A stretch of DNA of 64,000 nucleotides, from the NCBI GenBank assembly GCA_945901025.1, contig CAMDJW010000001.1, forward strand, positions 248,001-312,000, read 5' to 3'. The position numbers were made by a program, and so were the translations under genes. Every line of letters starts with the position of its first letter. The first letter of the stretch is position 1. Source of the stretch: Spirosoma fluviale (GTDB lineage: Bacteria; Bacteroidota; Bacteroidia; Cytophagales; Spirosomataceae). Of the stretch, positions 26,767-35,522 are shown in pieces. The notes beneath the pieces were generated by a model. That model saw only the letters and a program-made list of their open reading frames with translations. It ran no database searches and had not been told where the DNA came from.

Positions 26767-27429
26767 ATGGTAAAAGTATTCTATAGTTCCATTCTTGTTT
26801 TCTGTATCTCTATAAGCATTTGTTTATCCCAAGATTTGGGAGATGAACGATATGGTGTAGCATCATTTTATTCAGGGAAATTTTATGGAAGGAAGACAGC
26901 TAATAATGAAAAGTTAAATAAAACAAAGCTTACAGCCGCTCACAAAACTTATCCTTTTAATACATTGGTTGAAGTAACAAACCTGACCAATAGAAAATCC
27001 ATCATTGTCCGAATTAATGACAGAGGACCCTATATAAGAGGTCGAATAATAGACCTGACAGATGCTGGAGCTAAAAAACTGAAATTAAATAAAATCGGAT
27101 TGGCAAAGGTAAAGGTTAAAATAGTTGGTTTTGAAGGCGAACAGATGCTAATACCTTACCAACATCTATCTTTGGCGACCAACCCAAAATTTAGTCGGAC
27201 ATATTACCAAAAGACCCGACTAAAATACAAAAAAAAATACCGTTTAAAACGCAATATAAAACACAAAAAATACCTTGAAAAACGTAAAAAAAAGAAAATT
27301 AAAATCAAAAAGAAGGCTCTGATTAAAAAGAAGCCAGGCAAAAAAACAGTCGCTAAGAAACAACTAAAGAAGCCTTCCTTGACCCCTAAAAATTTGAAAA
27401 ATGATCGAAAAACTCCTAAAAAAAAGTGA
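26767..27429 (+). CDS. RlpA-like double-psi beta-barrel protein with polybasic tail
   Basis: A 220-residue exported protein: signal peptide to about residue 21 (ILVFCISISICLSQD), then the RlpA double-psi beta-barrel (GVASFYSGKFYGRKTANNEKLN, AAHKTYPFNTLVEVTNL, VRINDRGPYIRGRIIDLT). RlpA proteins bind or cleave peptidoglycan stripped of peptides, often at the division site. Instead of the SPOR domain used for septal targeting, residues 145-220 are a tail made mainly of Lys and Arg. Its last 29 bases overlap the start of the DUF58 gene in another frame. Confidence 0.88.
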   Translation: MVKVFYSSILVFCISISICLSQDLGDERYGVASFYSGKFYGRKTANNEKLNKTKLTAAHKTYPFNTLVEVTNLTNRKSIIVRINDRGPYIRGRIIDLTDAGAKKLKLNKIGLAKVKVKIVGFEGEQMLIPYQHLSLATNPKFSRTYYQKTRLKYKKKYRLKRNIKHKKYLEKRKKKKIKIKKKALIKKKPGKKTVAKKQLKKPSLTPKNLKNDRKTPKKK

Positions 27430-28285
27430 GTATAAATCCTTAGATATTTTATCCAAAGAAGTATTAGAAGGGCTATTTCATGGGAAACATAAGAGTATTC
27501 TTCATGGATTTTCATCCGAGTTCAAAGAATTTAAATCATACGAACAGGGAGAAAATCCAAGAAACATTGATTGGAAATTGTTCGGAAAGACTGATAAATT
27601 ATATACCAAAACTTATCAAGATGAGACCAATATTAAAGTCTACTTTATTTTAGATATTTCATCTTCCATGTTTTTTCCAGTTGAGTCGAATGAAAAAATA
27701 AACAAAGCTGTTCAAATTGTAGCTACCTTATCTACCATACTACAAAAACAAAAAGATTCATTTGGTGTATTATTCATGTCAGATAATCTAAGCTTTGAGA
27801 GTAAACTAGGTCATAGCTTAGCTCACTTAAAATATATCTATCAAGCATTGGAAAATCTACTAGAAGAAAATTCAATGAAGAAAAAGACAGGATTTCCTGA
27901 CCTAATAAATGATAGAATAGAGTTGCTCGGTAGTAAGAAAAAAATCTTTTTAATCTCGGATCTCATGTTTTCTGAAGCTGAAAACTCGTTATTCATTCAA
28001 TCCATGCTGGAAATAAAAGCGCTGAAAAATGAGGTAGAAATTCTGTACATAGTAGATCCATCGGAAATTACATCCCCAAATTCATTCGGCAACTACATAA
28101 ATATTGAAGACAAAGAAACAGATGAAATTTTATCTATACATGTAGATAATTTCAATCAGACTTTACAAAAAATGCACGAACTTAAATTCGAAAATCTTAT
28201 TTCAAAACTTTCCCAAAAAGGTATTAAAACCCATGTTATTTCGGTAGACCAACCGTTAATCAACTTGATCAAGCAAATTATTTAA
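27401..28285 (+). CDS. DUF58 domain protein with VWA-like core
   Basis: A 294-residue cytosolic protein of the DUF58 family: FSSEFKEFKSYEQGENPRNIDWKLFGKTDKLYTKTYQDE is the diagnostic segment (about residues 40-78), followed by a VWA-type MIDAS DISSSM near 85. DUF58 proteins normally pair with a MoxR AAA+ ATPase, which is not nearby. It starts inside the RlpA gene (29-base overlap) and converges on the TlpA-like gene with an 8-base overlap. Confidence 0.88.
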   Translation: MIEKLLKKSEYKSLDILSKEVLEGLFHGKHKSILHGFSSEFKEFKSYEQGENPRNIDWKLFGKTDKLYTKTYQDETNIKVYFILDISSSMFFPVESNEKINKAVQIVATLSTILQKQKDSFGVLFMSDNLSFESKLGHSLAHLKYIYQALENLLEENSMKKKTGFPDLINDRIELLGSKKKIFLISDLMFSEAENSLFIQSMLEIKALKNEVEILYIVDPSEITSPNSFGNYINIEDKETDEILSIHVDNFNQTLQKMHELKFENLISKLSQKGIKTHVISVDQPLINLIKQII

Positions 28286-29702
28286 TAGCGGCACTTAATT
28301 TATTTTCATGAAATTCAATGAAATCTTTTATGTTTTCAATGGGAATTCTTTTGCCAATAATCTTTTTATTTCTATCTAAAACATAAATTACTGGGGTGGA
28401 ATAAATATCAAACGTATTTTTAAAGTCAGTATAATATTCGTCCTTCCCTGTCTTTTTATTCACATGTACGTCGACCCCATTATACCAATTTTGAATTTTA
28501 AATTCGGCTATAAATTTTTTCCATTGTTCCTTTTCTCTCAGGATTGAAACGGCAAAAACAATTGCACTTTTTGATTTTAAATAATCATTAAGTGCTACTA
28601 ATTTTGGAGCTTCCTCTTTACAATGACTGCAATCGGGATCATAGATAAATAATATCGTGTAATTACCTGGAGAAGTTGATAATGTTAAGAGTTTACCTGA
28701 AGGATCTGTTAAGTACATATCAGGCATTTTCTTACCTATCAAAAGGGGCTTAAGAACTTTCACTCGTTCCTTAATGCGTCTAACAGTAGAAGTATCCCAA
28801 AGCTTGGGTTCATTGATATAATACTTTTCAGACATGTGCACAAAAGCCGCATCCGTCCCTATTACATTATGATTTTCATAAGTACTAGAAATTTTATAAA
28901 TGACGTATTTACGTACATCTTCGTTTTTAATTTTAGCCAATAAAATATCAGCTTCTTTTGTAATTGAATCAGATTCCTGTACTACCAAATCAGCAAAGAA
29001 TTTCTCTAATTTCTTCTGTAAAAACGGTGTTCGAATAAACTTTTCGTCGTTTAGGTCTACATGATCAAAAAAGTGTTTTTTGTAATATCGGTATTGAAAC
29101 TGAAATAAATCTGCACTATCTTTTGCATTTTTCACCACTTTTGAATAGGCTGGGATATCTGGTTCAAATGTTGCTTTAATCAATTTAGAAGCAAATAAAT
29201 TTTTATTTTTAAGCATCCAAGCTTGTTGAAAATCTAAAATAGATTTTCGTAAAGCTGCGAACCTAGGATCATTTTGGGGAACAGATCTTAACTTTTCATA
29301 CAGGCTCACCATTTCTTTTTGAAAAGAATAAAAAGCTTGGTTTTCATCGCTACCCACAATTTTCATTTTATTGATTAAATCAAGGGTATCGGTCTCAAAT
29401 GAGAAATTCGTACTTCCTATAATAAAGTCTAAATACTTTGACTGATCAAATGTGATCAAATAAAGACCTTTGGGCAATTCTGTTTTACCCTTAAATGTGA
29501 AATTACCTTCTCCATCCGCCTTAGCCGTATCCTTTACCACTTGTTGGGTCGAACCAAAATAATGAGCTAAATACACTTCTGTATTCTTAACCCCGACAAT
29601 TTTACCTTTGATTAAGTAGCCTTTGGGACTACTTAATTTGGTTTGCGCGAAGGCAGAGAAAAAAGAAAAGAAAATAAACGTGTAAACAAAAAATATTTTC
29701 AT
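28278..29702 (-). CDS. TlpA-like thioredoxin protein with DUF4369 domain
   Basis: 474 residues with a signal peptide (FFVYTFIFFSFFSAFAQ). The N-terminal domain (about 28-120, GYLIKGKIVGVKNTEVYLAHYFG, GNFTFKGKTELPKGLYLI) is DUF4369. A helical middle part (about 130-310) resembles DUF5106. The C-terminal thioredoxin domain has the redox motif CSHC (about residue 357) in IYDPDCSHCKEEAP and a cis-Pro segment STPVIYVLD. Periplasmic thiol-disulfide reductases of this layout are common in Bacteroidota; the partner is unknown. Confidence 0.88.
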   Translation of the reverse strand: MKIFFVYTFIFFSFFSAFAQTKLSSPKGYLIKGKIVGVKNTEVYLAHYFGSTQQVVKDTAKADGEGNFTFKGKTELPKGLYLITFDQSKYLDFIIGSTNFSFETDTLDLINKMKIVGSDENQAFYSFQKEMVSLYEKLRSVPQNDPRFAALRKSILDFQQAWMLKNKNLFASKLIKATFEPDIPAYSKVVKNAKDSADLFQFQYRYYKKHFFDHVDLNDEKFIRTPFLQKKLEKFFADLVVQESDSITKEADILLAKIKNEDVRKYVIYKISSTYENHNVIGTDAAFVHMSEKYYINEPKLWDTSTVRRIKERVKVLKPLLIGKKMPDMYLTDPSGKLLTLSTSPGNYTILFIYDPDCSHCKEEAPKLVALNDYLKSKSAIVFAVSILREKEQWKKFIAEFKIQNWYNGVDVHVNKKTGKDEYYTDFKNTFDIYSTPVIYVLDRNKKIIGKRIPIENIKDFIEFHENKLSAAIK

Positions 29703-29744
29703 GGAATTAGAATAATTTTACAAATAAACGAAAATAAAATTACA

Positions 29745-30524
29745 ATGTTTTTTGCGCTATCTAAAATTATAGATTTTATTCTTTTGCCAATCTGTTGGAT
29801 ATTTATTTTACTGCTTATTTCATACCTGACAAAAAATACGAAATCCAGGAAACACTCACTGTTATCAGTTCTCATAATTTTAACCCTTTTTAGTAATCCT
29901 TGGTTTGTTAACCGATTGTATGTTTTTTATGAACAACCTACTATTTCATTATTGGAAAGCGAGAATTACACTTGGGCTATTGTTTTAGGGGGTGGTATGA
30001 TAAGACCTAGCGATGGTCATCAACCCAACAAAATAAATGTAGGCGAAACGGCTGATCGTTTTATTCAACCCATATTATTATATAAAGCTGGAAAAATAAA
30101 GAAAATATTAATTACGGGGGGTAACACCAGTATTGGAAAAATCAAGGTGGATAAAGGGCATGAGACCAGTGACGTTAGGCAATTAATGATATCTATGGGA
30201 GTAAATCCAAAAGATATATACATGGAAACAAAAGCCCGTAATACCAGAGAAAATGCAATATATTCTGCCCAATTGCTTAAAAACTACATCAAAAGCGAAG
30301 AAGTCCTTTTAATTACATCAGCGATGCATATGCCCAGATCTATTCGTTGTTTTGAGAAATTAGGCTTTAAAGTTAAAGCCTATCCGGTCGACAAAAAAGG
30401 AAGCAAAAATGAATCTGGCTTACTCGATTTATTGACACCATCGGATCAAAATCTTTCTAGAACATCCCAACTAATCCGTGAGATTAGCGGTTTGATCATT
30501 TACAAAATAATGGGTTATTGCTAA
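29745..30524 (+). CDS. YdcF-like (DUF218) membrane protein, ElyC/SanA type
   Basis: 259 residues. I choose the ATG of MFFALSKIIDF; the longer frame overlaps the divergent TlpA-like gene and has no signal there. Two N-terminal helices (FILLPICWIFILLLISYL, LLSVLIILTLFSNPWFV) precede the DUF218 domain with AIVLGGGM, DRFIQPILLYKAGKIKKILITGG, ARNTRENAIYSAQLL and LLITSAMHMPRSIRCFEKLGF. The layout is close to ElyC, which affects peptidoglycan assembly in E. coli. Its 3' end touches the convergent pfkA gene (4-base overlap). Confidence 0.88.
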   Translation: MFFALSKIIDFILLPICWIFILLLISYLTKNTKSRKHSLLSVLIILTLFSNPWFVNRLYVFYEQPTISLLESENYTWAIVLGGGMIRPSDGHQPNKINVGETADRFIQPILLYKAGKIKKILITGGNTSIGKIKVDKGHETSDVRQLMISMGVNPKDIYMETKARNTRENAIYSAQLLKNYIKSEEVLLITSAMHMPRSIRCFEKLGFKVKAYPVDKKGSKNESGLLDLLTPSDQNLSRTSQLIREISGLIIYKIMGYC

Positions 30525-31495
30525 GTAGATAAGATTTCTACCATTCGGATTAAATCTTCAGAAACGGGTTTCTTTTTAGTAATGGTATCATGGAATGGAG
30601 TATATACTAATTGGTTATTAACCACACCAGCCATTACATTCTTCTCCCCTCTTAATAATCCTTCTAGTGCGCCTAAACCTAATCTACTCGCTAATATTCG
30701 ATCAGAAGCAGTAGGAATTCCACCCCGTTGAATATGTCCTAAAGTGGTTACTCGAATATCCAACTCAGCGCTCATACTCTCTTTTATTTTTTTAGCTATT
30801 ATTTGTGCATTTCCTTCTTCGTCACCCTCAGCTACTACCACTATAGAAGAAGACTTTGCCTTGGCAAATCCTTTTTGTAAAATGCCTACGATCTCACTGA
30901 CAGGCGTTAAATTTTCAGGAATCATCACTGCTTCTGCACCTCCAGCAATCCCGCATTCAATCGCTATATATCCCGAATCACGTCCCATTACTTCAATGAA
31001 AAATACACGGTCATGCGAGTCAGCCGTATCACGTATCTTATCTATTGCATCTAAAGCGGTGTTTACAGCGGTATCATACCCAATCGTATAATCCGTTCCA
31101 TACAAATCGTTATCGATGGTGCCTGGGGCACCTACAGTAGGAATTTTAAATTCATTATAGAAAATCTCAGCACCAGTAAAAGTTCCATTTCCACCAATGG
31201 CCACTAGGCCTTCTATCCCTTTTTCCTTCAACTGATCGTACGCTTTTTGACGACCTTCTGAGGTCATAAATTCTTTTGAACGAGCTGATTTTAAGATCGT
31301 CCCACCTCTTTGAATTATATTACTGACGGATTGTGAATTTAAAGGAATAATATCCCCTTTTATCATTCCATTATAACCTCTAACTATGCCAAAAACCTCA
31401 ACATTATGATAAGCGGCACCACGTACAATGGCGCGTATGCAAGCATTCATTCCCGGAGCATCACCTCCCGATGTAAAGACAGCTATTTTTTTCAT
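30521..31495 (-). CDS. pfkA: 6-phosphofructokinase PfkA
   Basis: A 324-residue glycolytic kinase that phosphorylates fructose 6-phosphate. Motifs are FTSGGDAPGMNACIRAIVR (7-25), PGTIDND with the catalytic Asp, IGYDTAVNTALDAIDKIRDTADSHDRVFFIEVMGR, and TLGHIQRGG. At the nucleotide site the usual GGDGS is GGNGT, with Asn at residue 103 (E. coli numbering coincides) where ATP-dependent enzymes usually have the Mg-ATP-binding Asp. Gly104, typical of ATP rather than PPi use, is kept. A good Bacteroidota promoter lies upstream. Confidence 0.95.
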   Translation of the reverse strand: MKKIAVFTSGGDAPGMNACIRAIVRGAAYHNVEVFGIVRGYNGMIKGDIIPLNSQSVSNIIQRGGTILKSARSKEFMTSEGRQKAYDQLKEKGIEGLVAIGGNGTFTGAEIFYNEFKIPTVGAPGTIDNDLYGTDYTIGYDTAVNTALDAIDKIRDTADSHDRVFFIEVMGRDSGYIAIECGIAGGAEAVMIPENLTPVSEIVGILQKGFAKAKSSSIVVVAEGDEEGNAQIIAKKIKESMSAELDIRVTTLGHIQRGGIPTASDRILASRLGLGALEGLLRGEKNVMAGVVNNQLVYTPFHDTITKKKPVSEDLIRMVEILST

Positions 31496-31532
31496 TTAAT
31501 CAATTTTTTATCACTCAAACCTTTCATACAAT

Positions 31533-31566
31533 CAAAAATACAATCTTTATAGATTACATCAGCAAA
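31533..31566 (-). promoter_or_regulatory. Promoter of pfkA
   Basis: TTTG (31566-31563), 22-base spacer, TATTTTTG (31540-31533) on the minus strand: both Bacteroidota promoter elements. The leader to the ATG is about 32 bases. Confidence 0.6.
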
Positions 31567-31662
31567 AATAAATTTTTAATGAATCAAAAAAACTTAAAAA
31601 TATTATTTTATTAAAAATTAATTATAAACAAGGCTTAGTAACTTGCAAAAAAAATACAAATT

Positions 31663-32733
31663 ATGTCAAACAAAGCGAACGAATTCTTATATAATTATTT
31701 AAATAACGCCTCTCCCACTGGATTTGAAATGTCAGGCCAAAAAATATGGCTTGACTACAGTAAACCTTATATAGATGAAAAAATTATAGACACTTATGGT
31801 ACAGCTGTGGGTGTTATTAATCCAGGTCAGCCCTATTCTGTTGTTATAGAAGCTCATGCAGATGAAATCTCTTGGTTTGTCAATTACATTGATGAGAATG
31901 GATATTTATTTCTCCGAAGAAATGGAGGCTCAGATGCTTTAATTGCTCCTTCCATGCGTGCAAATATTCACACGAAAGACAAAATCATCAAAGGTATATT
32001 TGGTTGGCCCGCGATTCACGTGCGCGATTTAGCGAAAGATAAAGCTCCCAGCATATCCGATATTTTTATTGACTGTGGTGCCTCGAATAAAAAAGAGGTC
32101 GAAAAAATGGGTATACATGTAGGCTGTGTCGTTACTTTCGAAGATGGTTTAATGGAGCTGAATAAAAAATATTTAGTCGGTAGAGCTTTAGATAATCGAA
32201 TCGGTGGATACATGATTGCCGAAGTAGCAAGAAGACTAAAGGAGAAGAAAATCAAACTACCTTATACGTTATATATTGTTAATTCAGTACAGGAAGAAAT
32301 AGGATTACGTGGCGCTGAAATGATTGTCCGCAGATTAAAACCTGATTTAGCATTTATAACTGATGTGACTCATGATACCCAGTCGCCCATGTATAATAAG
32401 AAAACACAAGGCGATATGTCCTGTGGAAAAGGCCCAGTCATCTGTTATGGTCCTGCTGTACAAAATAATGTTCGTGATTTTATCATTGACGTAGCTGAAG
32501 AAAATAAAATTTCATATCAGAGACAAGCCGTTTCCCGGTCTACCGGTACTGATACGGATTCCTTTGCCTATGCCACTGAAGGAGTCGCATCAGCATTGAT
32601 TTCCTTGCCGTTAAAATATATGCACACTACGGTGGAAATGATTGCCAAAGACGACATGAACGCCGTGATAGATTTAATCTACCAAACGCTTCTCAAAGTA
32701 AAAGGAAATGAAGATTGGAGATATTTTAAATAA
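31663..32733 (+). CDS. M42-family metallopeptidase (glutamyl aminopeptidase/cellulase M type)
   Basis: A 356-residue cytosolic di-zinc aminopeptidase that usually forms dodecamers. Metal and catalytic residues are all visible: His in EAHADEISW (about 66), Asp in ALDNRIGGYM (about 174), the Glu pair in VQEEIGLRGAEM (about 210), Asp in ITDVTHDT (about 230), and His in YMHTTVEMIA near the C-terminus. Length fits the family. It stands alone with a terminator after it. Confidence 0.93.
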   Translation: MSNKANEFLYNYLNNASPTGFEMSGQKIWLDYSKPYIDEKIIDTYGTAVGVINPGQPYSVVIEAHADEISWFVNYIDENGYLFLRRNGGSDALIAPSMRANIHTKDKIIKGIFGWPAIHVRDLAKDKAPSISDIFIDCGASNKKEVEKMGIHVGCVVTFEDGLMELNKKYLVGRALDNRIGGYMIAEVARRLKEKKIKLPYTLYIVNSVQEEIGLRGAEMIVRRLKPDLAFITDVTHDTQSPMYNKKTQGDMSCGKGPVICYGPAVQNNVRDFIIDVAEENKISYQRQAVSRSTGTDTDSFAYATEGVASALISLPLKYMHTTVEMIAKDDMNAVIDLIYQTLLKVKGNEDWRYFK

Positions 32734-32772
32734 ATCCCAACAAAACTTTAGGTTCTGTTATGAATCGACAAT

Positions 32773-32804
32773 AAAAATGGTGAATGGAAGCATTCACCTT
32801 TTTT
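32773..32804 (+). terminator. Terminator after the M42 peptidase gene
   Basis: GGTGAATG and CATTCACC form a perfect 8-bp stem with a GAAG loop (32779-32798), followed by six T. It is preceded by AAAAA and so could also stop the convergent S9 peptidase transcript. Confidence 0.85.
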
Positions 32805-32824
32805 GCATAATCAGCATATTGAAA

Positions 32825-34969
32825 TCAATTGACTTTCAAATACCGACTAAAAAATTCATACGTACGAAGCATCTGATCTATTCTTTGGCGATTATTTCCG
32901 GCCCTTGTTATTTCATGAGAAGCTTCCGGATGTCTGACATATTCCACATCACGACCCATTATTTTCAAACTTTTATAAAGCGTCTCACTACCTATGACAC
33001 CTGTTCTCAAATCATTTTCCCCATGAAAAATTATCAATGGGGTTTTGATATTTTGAACATAGGTCAACGGCGACTCTCGGTCTAATATAGTTCTAGCCGA
33101 TTTTTCCCAAGGGTAACCACCAAAATATCGAGGAGCTAAACGCCATGCGTTTCCCTCACCCAAAAAAGTACTCAACTCATAAACTCCTCTTTGGGAACAT
33201 GCGACCTTAAAACGATTTGTATGTCCGATCATCCACGTAACTAAATACCCTGCATAGGAGCCTCCCGTGATAGCTAATTGGGTTGTATCGACCCAACCTT
33301 CTTTTACTGCTAAATCTGTCATTTGCATAATGTCTGACATAGGTCCAGATCCCCAATCTTTAACATTACCAGCTAAAAACGCTGATCCATAACCCCCGCT
33401 ACCTCTCGGATTGCCGTAAACCACTCCCATTCCTTTACTTGCATAATATTGAAATTCATGCCACATGCTAGCCTCTCCCGTTCCCCACATCGCAGAAGGA
33501 CCTCCATGAATATCAACAACCAAAGGATAAAGATTACCTGATTGATAATTCATCGGTTTCATTAACCAATAATCAACTCTCTGCCCCTTTTTGTTTACAA
33601 ACGATTTTTTAATAGGTTTTGAAATCGATTTACCTGCTAACCATTTTGTATTTTCAGTCGTAAAAAGAGACTCTGATGTCCCTTGTAAATCATTGACATA
33701 AAGTTCAGATGGATTGTCTATACAGGTTTTGGAATAAATTAAATGACCATCTTTAAAATCAAAACCTAAAATACCATCTACCTCAGAAGTTAATTGTTTA
33801 ACCTTCTTAGCCTGTACATTATAAACAAAAAATGGAGCACCCCCACGATCTTGAGCTGTAAAATAAATATTTTCGCTATTCTCTGACCATTTAATTTGAG
33901 TGATCACACGATCTATAGGAACGTCAAAAATGGTTGAATTATTCAGATTTAAAACTTTAAAATTCCCATTTTGAACTAAAGTTGAACTTGTTTCTACGAA
34001 GGATAGAAAATTCCCATCTGGACTCAAATTGATATTGGAATAGGCAAAACCTTTCTTTTCAACGAGTGTATTATATTGATTATTTAATCGATTATACAAT
34101 ACAATTTTATGATCCAAAACACGGTCCGGATGCGTCACACTATCGACTAGAATGATGGCTATAATACCTGTAGATGTCTCTTCCCATTCGGACCAACCAG
34201 CATACGGATTATTGACTAAAAAAGGTTTAGTAGAACCATCCACAGCCATTTTAAATAATAAATTAACAGGCAACTCACCCGTTGTAGTGGTTTCCTCTTG
34301 AAAGTTTAAACGATTAATAACTTTTGCCTTTTTATCTTTTTCATTTTGATTCAAATAGGCTCTAACCTCATTTATACTTCCATTGGGGTCAGCTCTAGAT
34401 GAAAAGGCATATACATGTACGTCCAATTTCGGTTTTTCAATGTTCCATGAAGGAATAGACCTCGAAGGATTATTTAAGGAATCCAACAAATATTCTTTCA
34501 TTGATTTTCGTTCTTGATAAAAGATAAATTGACCATCTTTAGACCAAATAGGATTAATGACACCTCGAGAAGAATTGCTTAATGCTATAGGTTCTCCCCC
34601 ATTTAACTTCATGATATATGCTTGGGATTTATTACCTATATCTCTAGAAAATAAGATTGATAAGCCATCAGGACTCCATGAGGGGGAAGAAATGGAATAT
34701 TTACCGGAGGTCAACGCTCGATACGTTTTAGTCTTTATCTCGCCTAAATACAATTGGGTTACATAAGCAAAATCACCTTTTTTATCCACATCATCTTTAA
34801 TTTCCATGATCGAAAAAAGTACATGTAAACCATCGGGAGAAATTTGAGGCTTTCCAATCGTTTTAATTTTCAACATATCAGTTACCTCAATAGGTTTTAA
34901 AGCGCTTTGTTGGGCGAAAGATAATTGGGTCGACAATATTAGGAGCAAATAGAATAAGTAATTTTTCAT
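32825..34969 (-). CDS. S9-family prolyl-oligopeptidase-type serine peptidase
   Basis: 714 residues from the ATG of MKNYLFYLLLILS; this start gives a clean signal peptide (cut near SFAQQ), whereas the longer frame would add 30 unrelated residues. An N-terminal seven-bladed propeller with TolB-like repeats (SPSWSPDGLSILFSRD, NPIWSKDGQFIFYQE) occupies residues 40-430. The C-terminal alpha/beta hydrolase has the nucleophile in GGSYAGY (about 570), Asp in GENDLR (about 652) and His in EASHE (about 683). It probably degrades peptides in the periplasm. The adjacent M42 gene suggests peptide use, without proof of joint regulation. Confidence 0.93.
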   Translation of the reverse strand: MKNYLFYLLLILSTQLSFAQQSALKPIEVTDMLKIKTIGKPQISPDGLHVLFSIMEIKDDVDKKGDFAYVTQLYLGEIKTKTYRALTSGKYSISSPSWSPDGLSILFSRDIGNKSQAYIMKLNGGEPIALSNSSRGVINPIWSKDGQFIFYQERKSMKEYLLDSLNNPSRSIPSWNIEKPKLDVHVYAFSSRADPNGSINEVRAYLNQNEKDKKAKVINRLNFQEETTTTGELPVNLLFKMAVDGSTKPFLVNNPYAGWSEWEETSTGIIAIILVDSVTHPDRVLDHKIVLYNRLNNQYNTLVEKKGFAYSNINLSPDGNFLSFVETSSTLVQNGNFKVLNLNNSTIFDVPIDRVITQIKWSENSENIYFTAQDRGGAPFFVYNVQAKKVKQLTSEVDGILGFDFKDGHLIYSKTCIDNPSELYVNDLQGTSESLFTTENTKWLAGKSISKPIKKSFVNKKGQRVDYWLMKPMNYQSGNLYPLVVDIHGGPSAMWGTGEASMWHEFQYYASKGMGVVYGNPRGSGGYGSAFLAGNVKDWGSGPMSDIMQMTDLAVKEGWVDTTQLAITGGSYAGYLVTWMIGHTNRFKVACSQRGVYELSTFLGEGNAWRLAPRYFGGYPWEKSARTILDRESPLTYVQNIKTPLIIFHGENDLRTGVIGSETLYKSLKIMGRDVEYVRHPEASHEITRAGNNRQRIDQMLRTYEFFSRYLKVN

Positions 34970-34982
34970 TTCAATAAAGGTT

Positions 34983-35471
34983 TTAATAATATAATCCGTT
35001 TGATAATAATTGTTCCATGGCAAGTTTTTCATGTTGGAGCAATGGCTCCAACAAATCATCTATGGAATGATGCGTCACCGCTTTATAATTCAAATAAAAA
35101 TCTTTTAAAATTTGAGTAAAAATAAATTTAACTCGGGCTAAATGATATTCAGACGTGATGATTAAAAGGTCTTTATATTCATGATTCTTCAAAATAGATA
35201 GCGACATGACAGCATCCTCAACGGTGTTTGACGAGAGCGCCAACGGTAAAAAAGCAGTTGAAGAAACCCCATGTTCAATTAAATAATTCTTTAGGTAATT
35301 AGCGTGAGCGATTGGACTCGTGTTAAAATGAGCACCAAAACCACCCGTGCAAAGTATTTTATGTTGTGTGGGGTCAAAAATAGACAAGCAGCCTAGTAGA
35401 CGATCCAAAGCAATAGGACCTAAAGTACCATCAGGAAAATTGGGAGAACCTAAAACGACAATTATTTCCAT
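34983..35471 (-). CDS. Short YdcF-like (DUF218) protein
   Basis: A 162-residue DUF218 domain without membrane segments: IIVVLGSPN, DRLLGCLSIFDPTQHKILCTGGFG, LALSSNTVEDAVMSLSIL, LLIITSEYHLARVKFIFTQIL. The function is unknown; related proteins bind S-adenosylmethionine or act in the envelope. Its ATG follows directly the T run of the leuB terminator, with no space for a leader, so it may be expressed only by read-through or from a start further inside. Thirteen bases separate it from the S9 gene. Confidence 0.8.
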   Translation of the reverse strand: MEIIVVLGSPNFPDGTLGPIALDRLLGCLSIFDPTQHKILCTGGFGAHFNTSPIAHANYLKNYLIEHGVSSTAFLPLALSSNTVEDAVMSLSILKNHEYKDLLIITSEYHLARVKFIFTQILKDFYLNYKAVTHHSIDDLLEPLLQHEKLAMEQLLSNGLYY

Positions 35472-35502
35472 AAAAAATGCTCAGAGACAAACCCCTGAGC
35501 AT
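35472..35502 (-). terminator. Terminator of the leuCDAB operon
   Basis: On the minus strand ATGCTCAG (35502-35495) and CTGAGCAT (35484-35477) form an 8-bp stem with a ten-base loop, followed by TTTTTT that runs straight into the ATG of the next gene. Confidence 0.8.
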
Positions 35503-35522
35503 AAAAATACAAATATTTGGAA

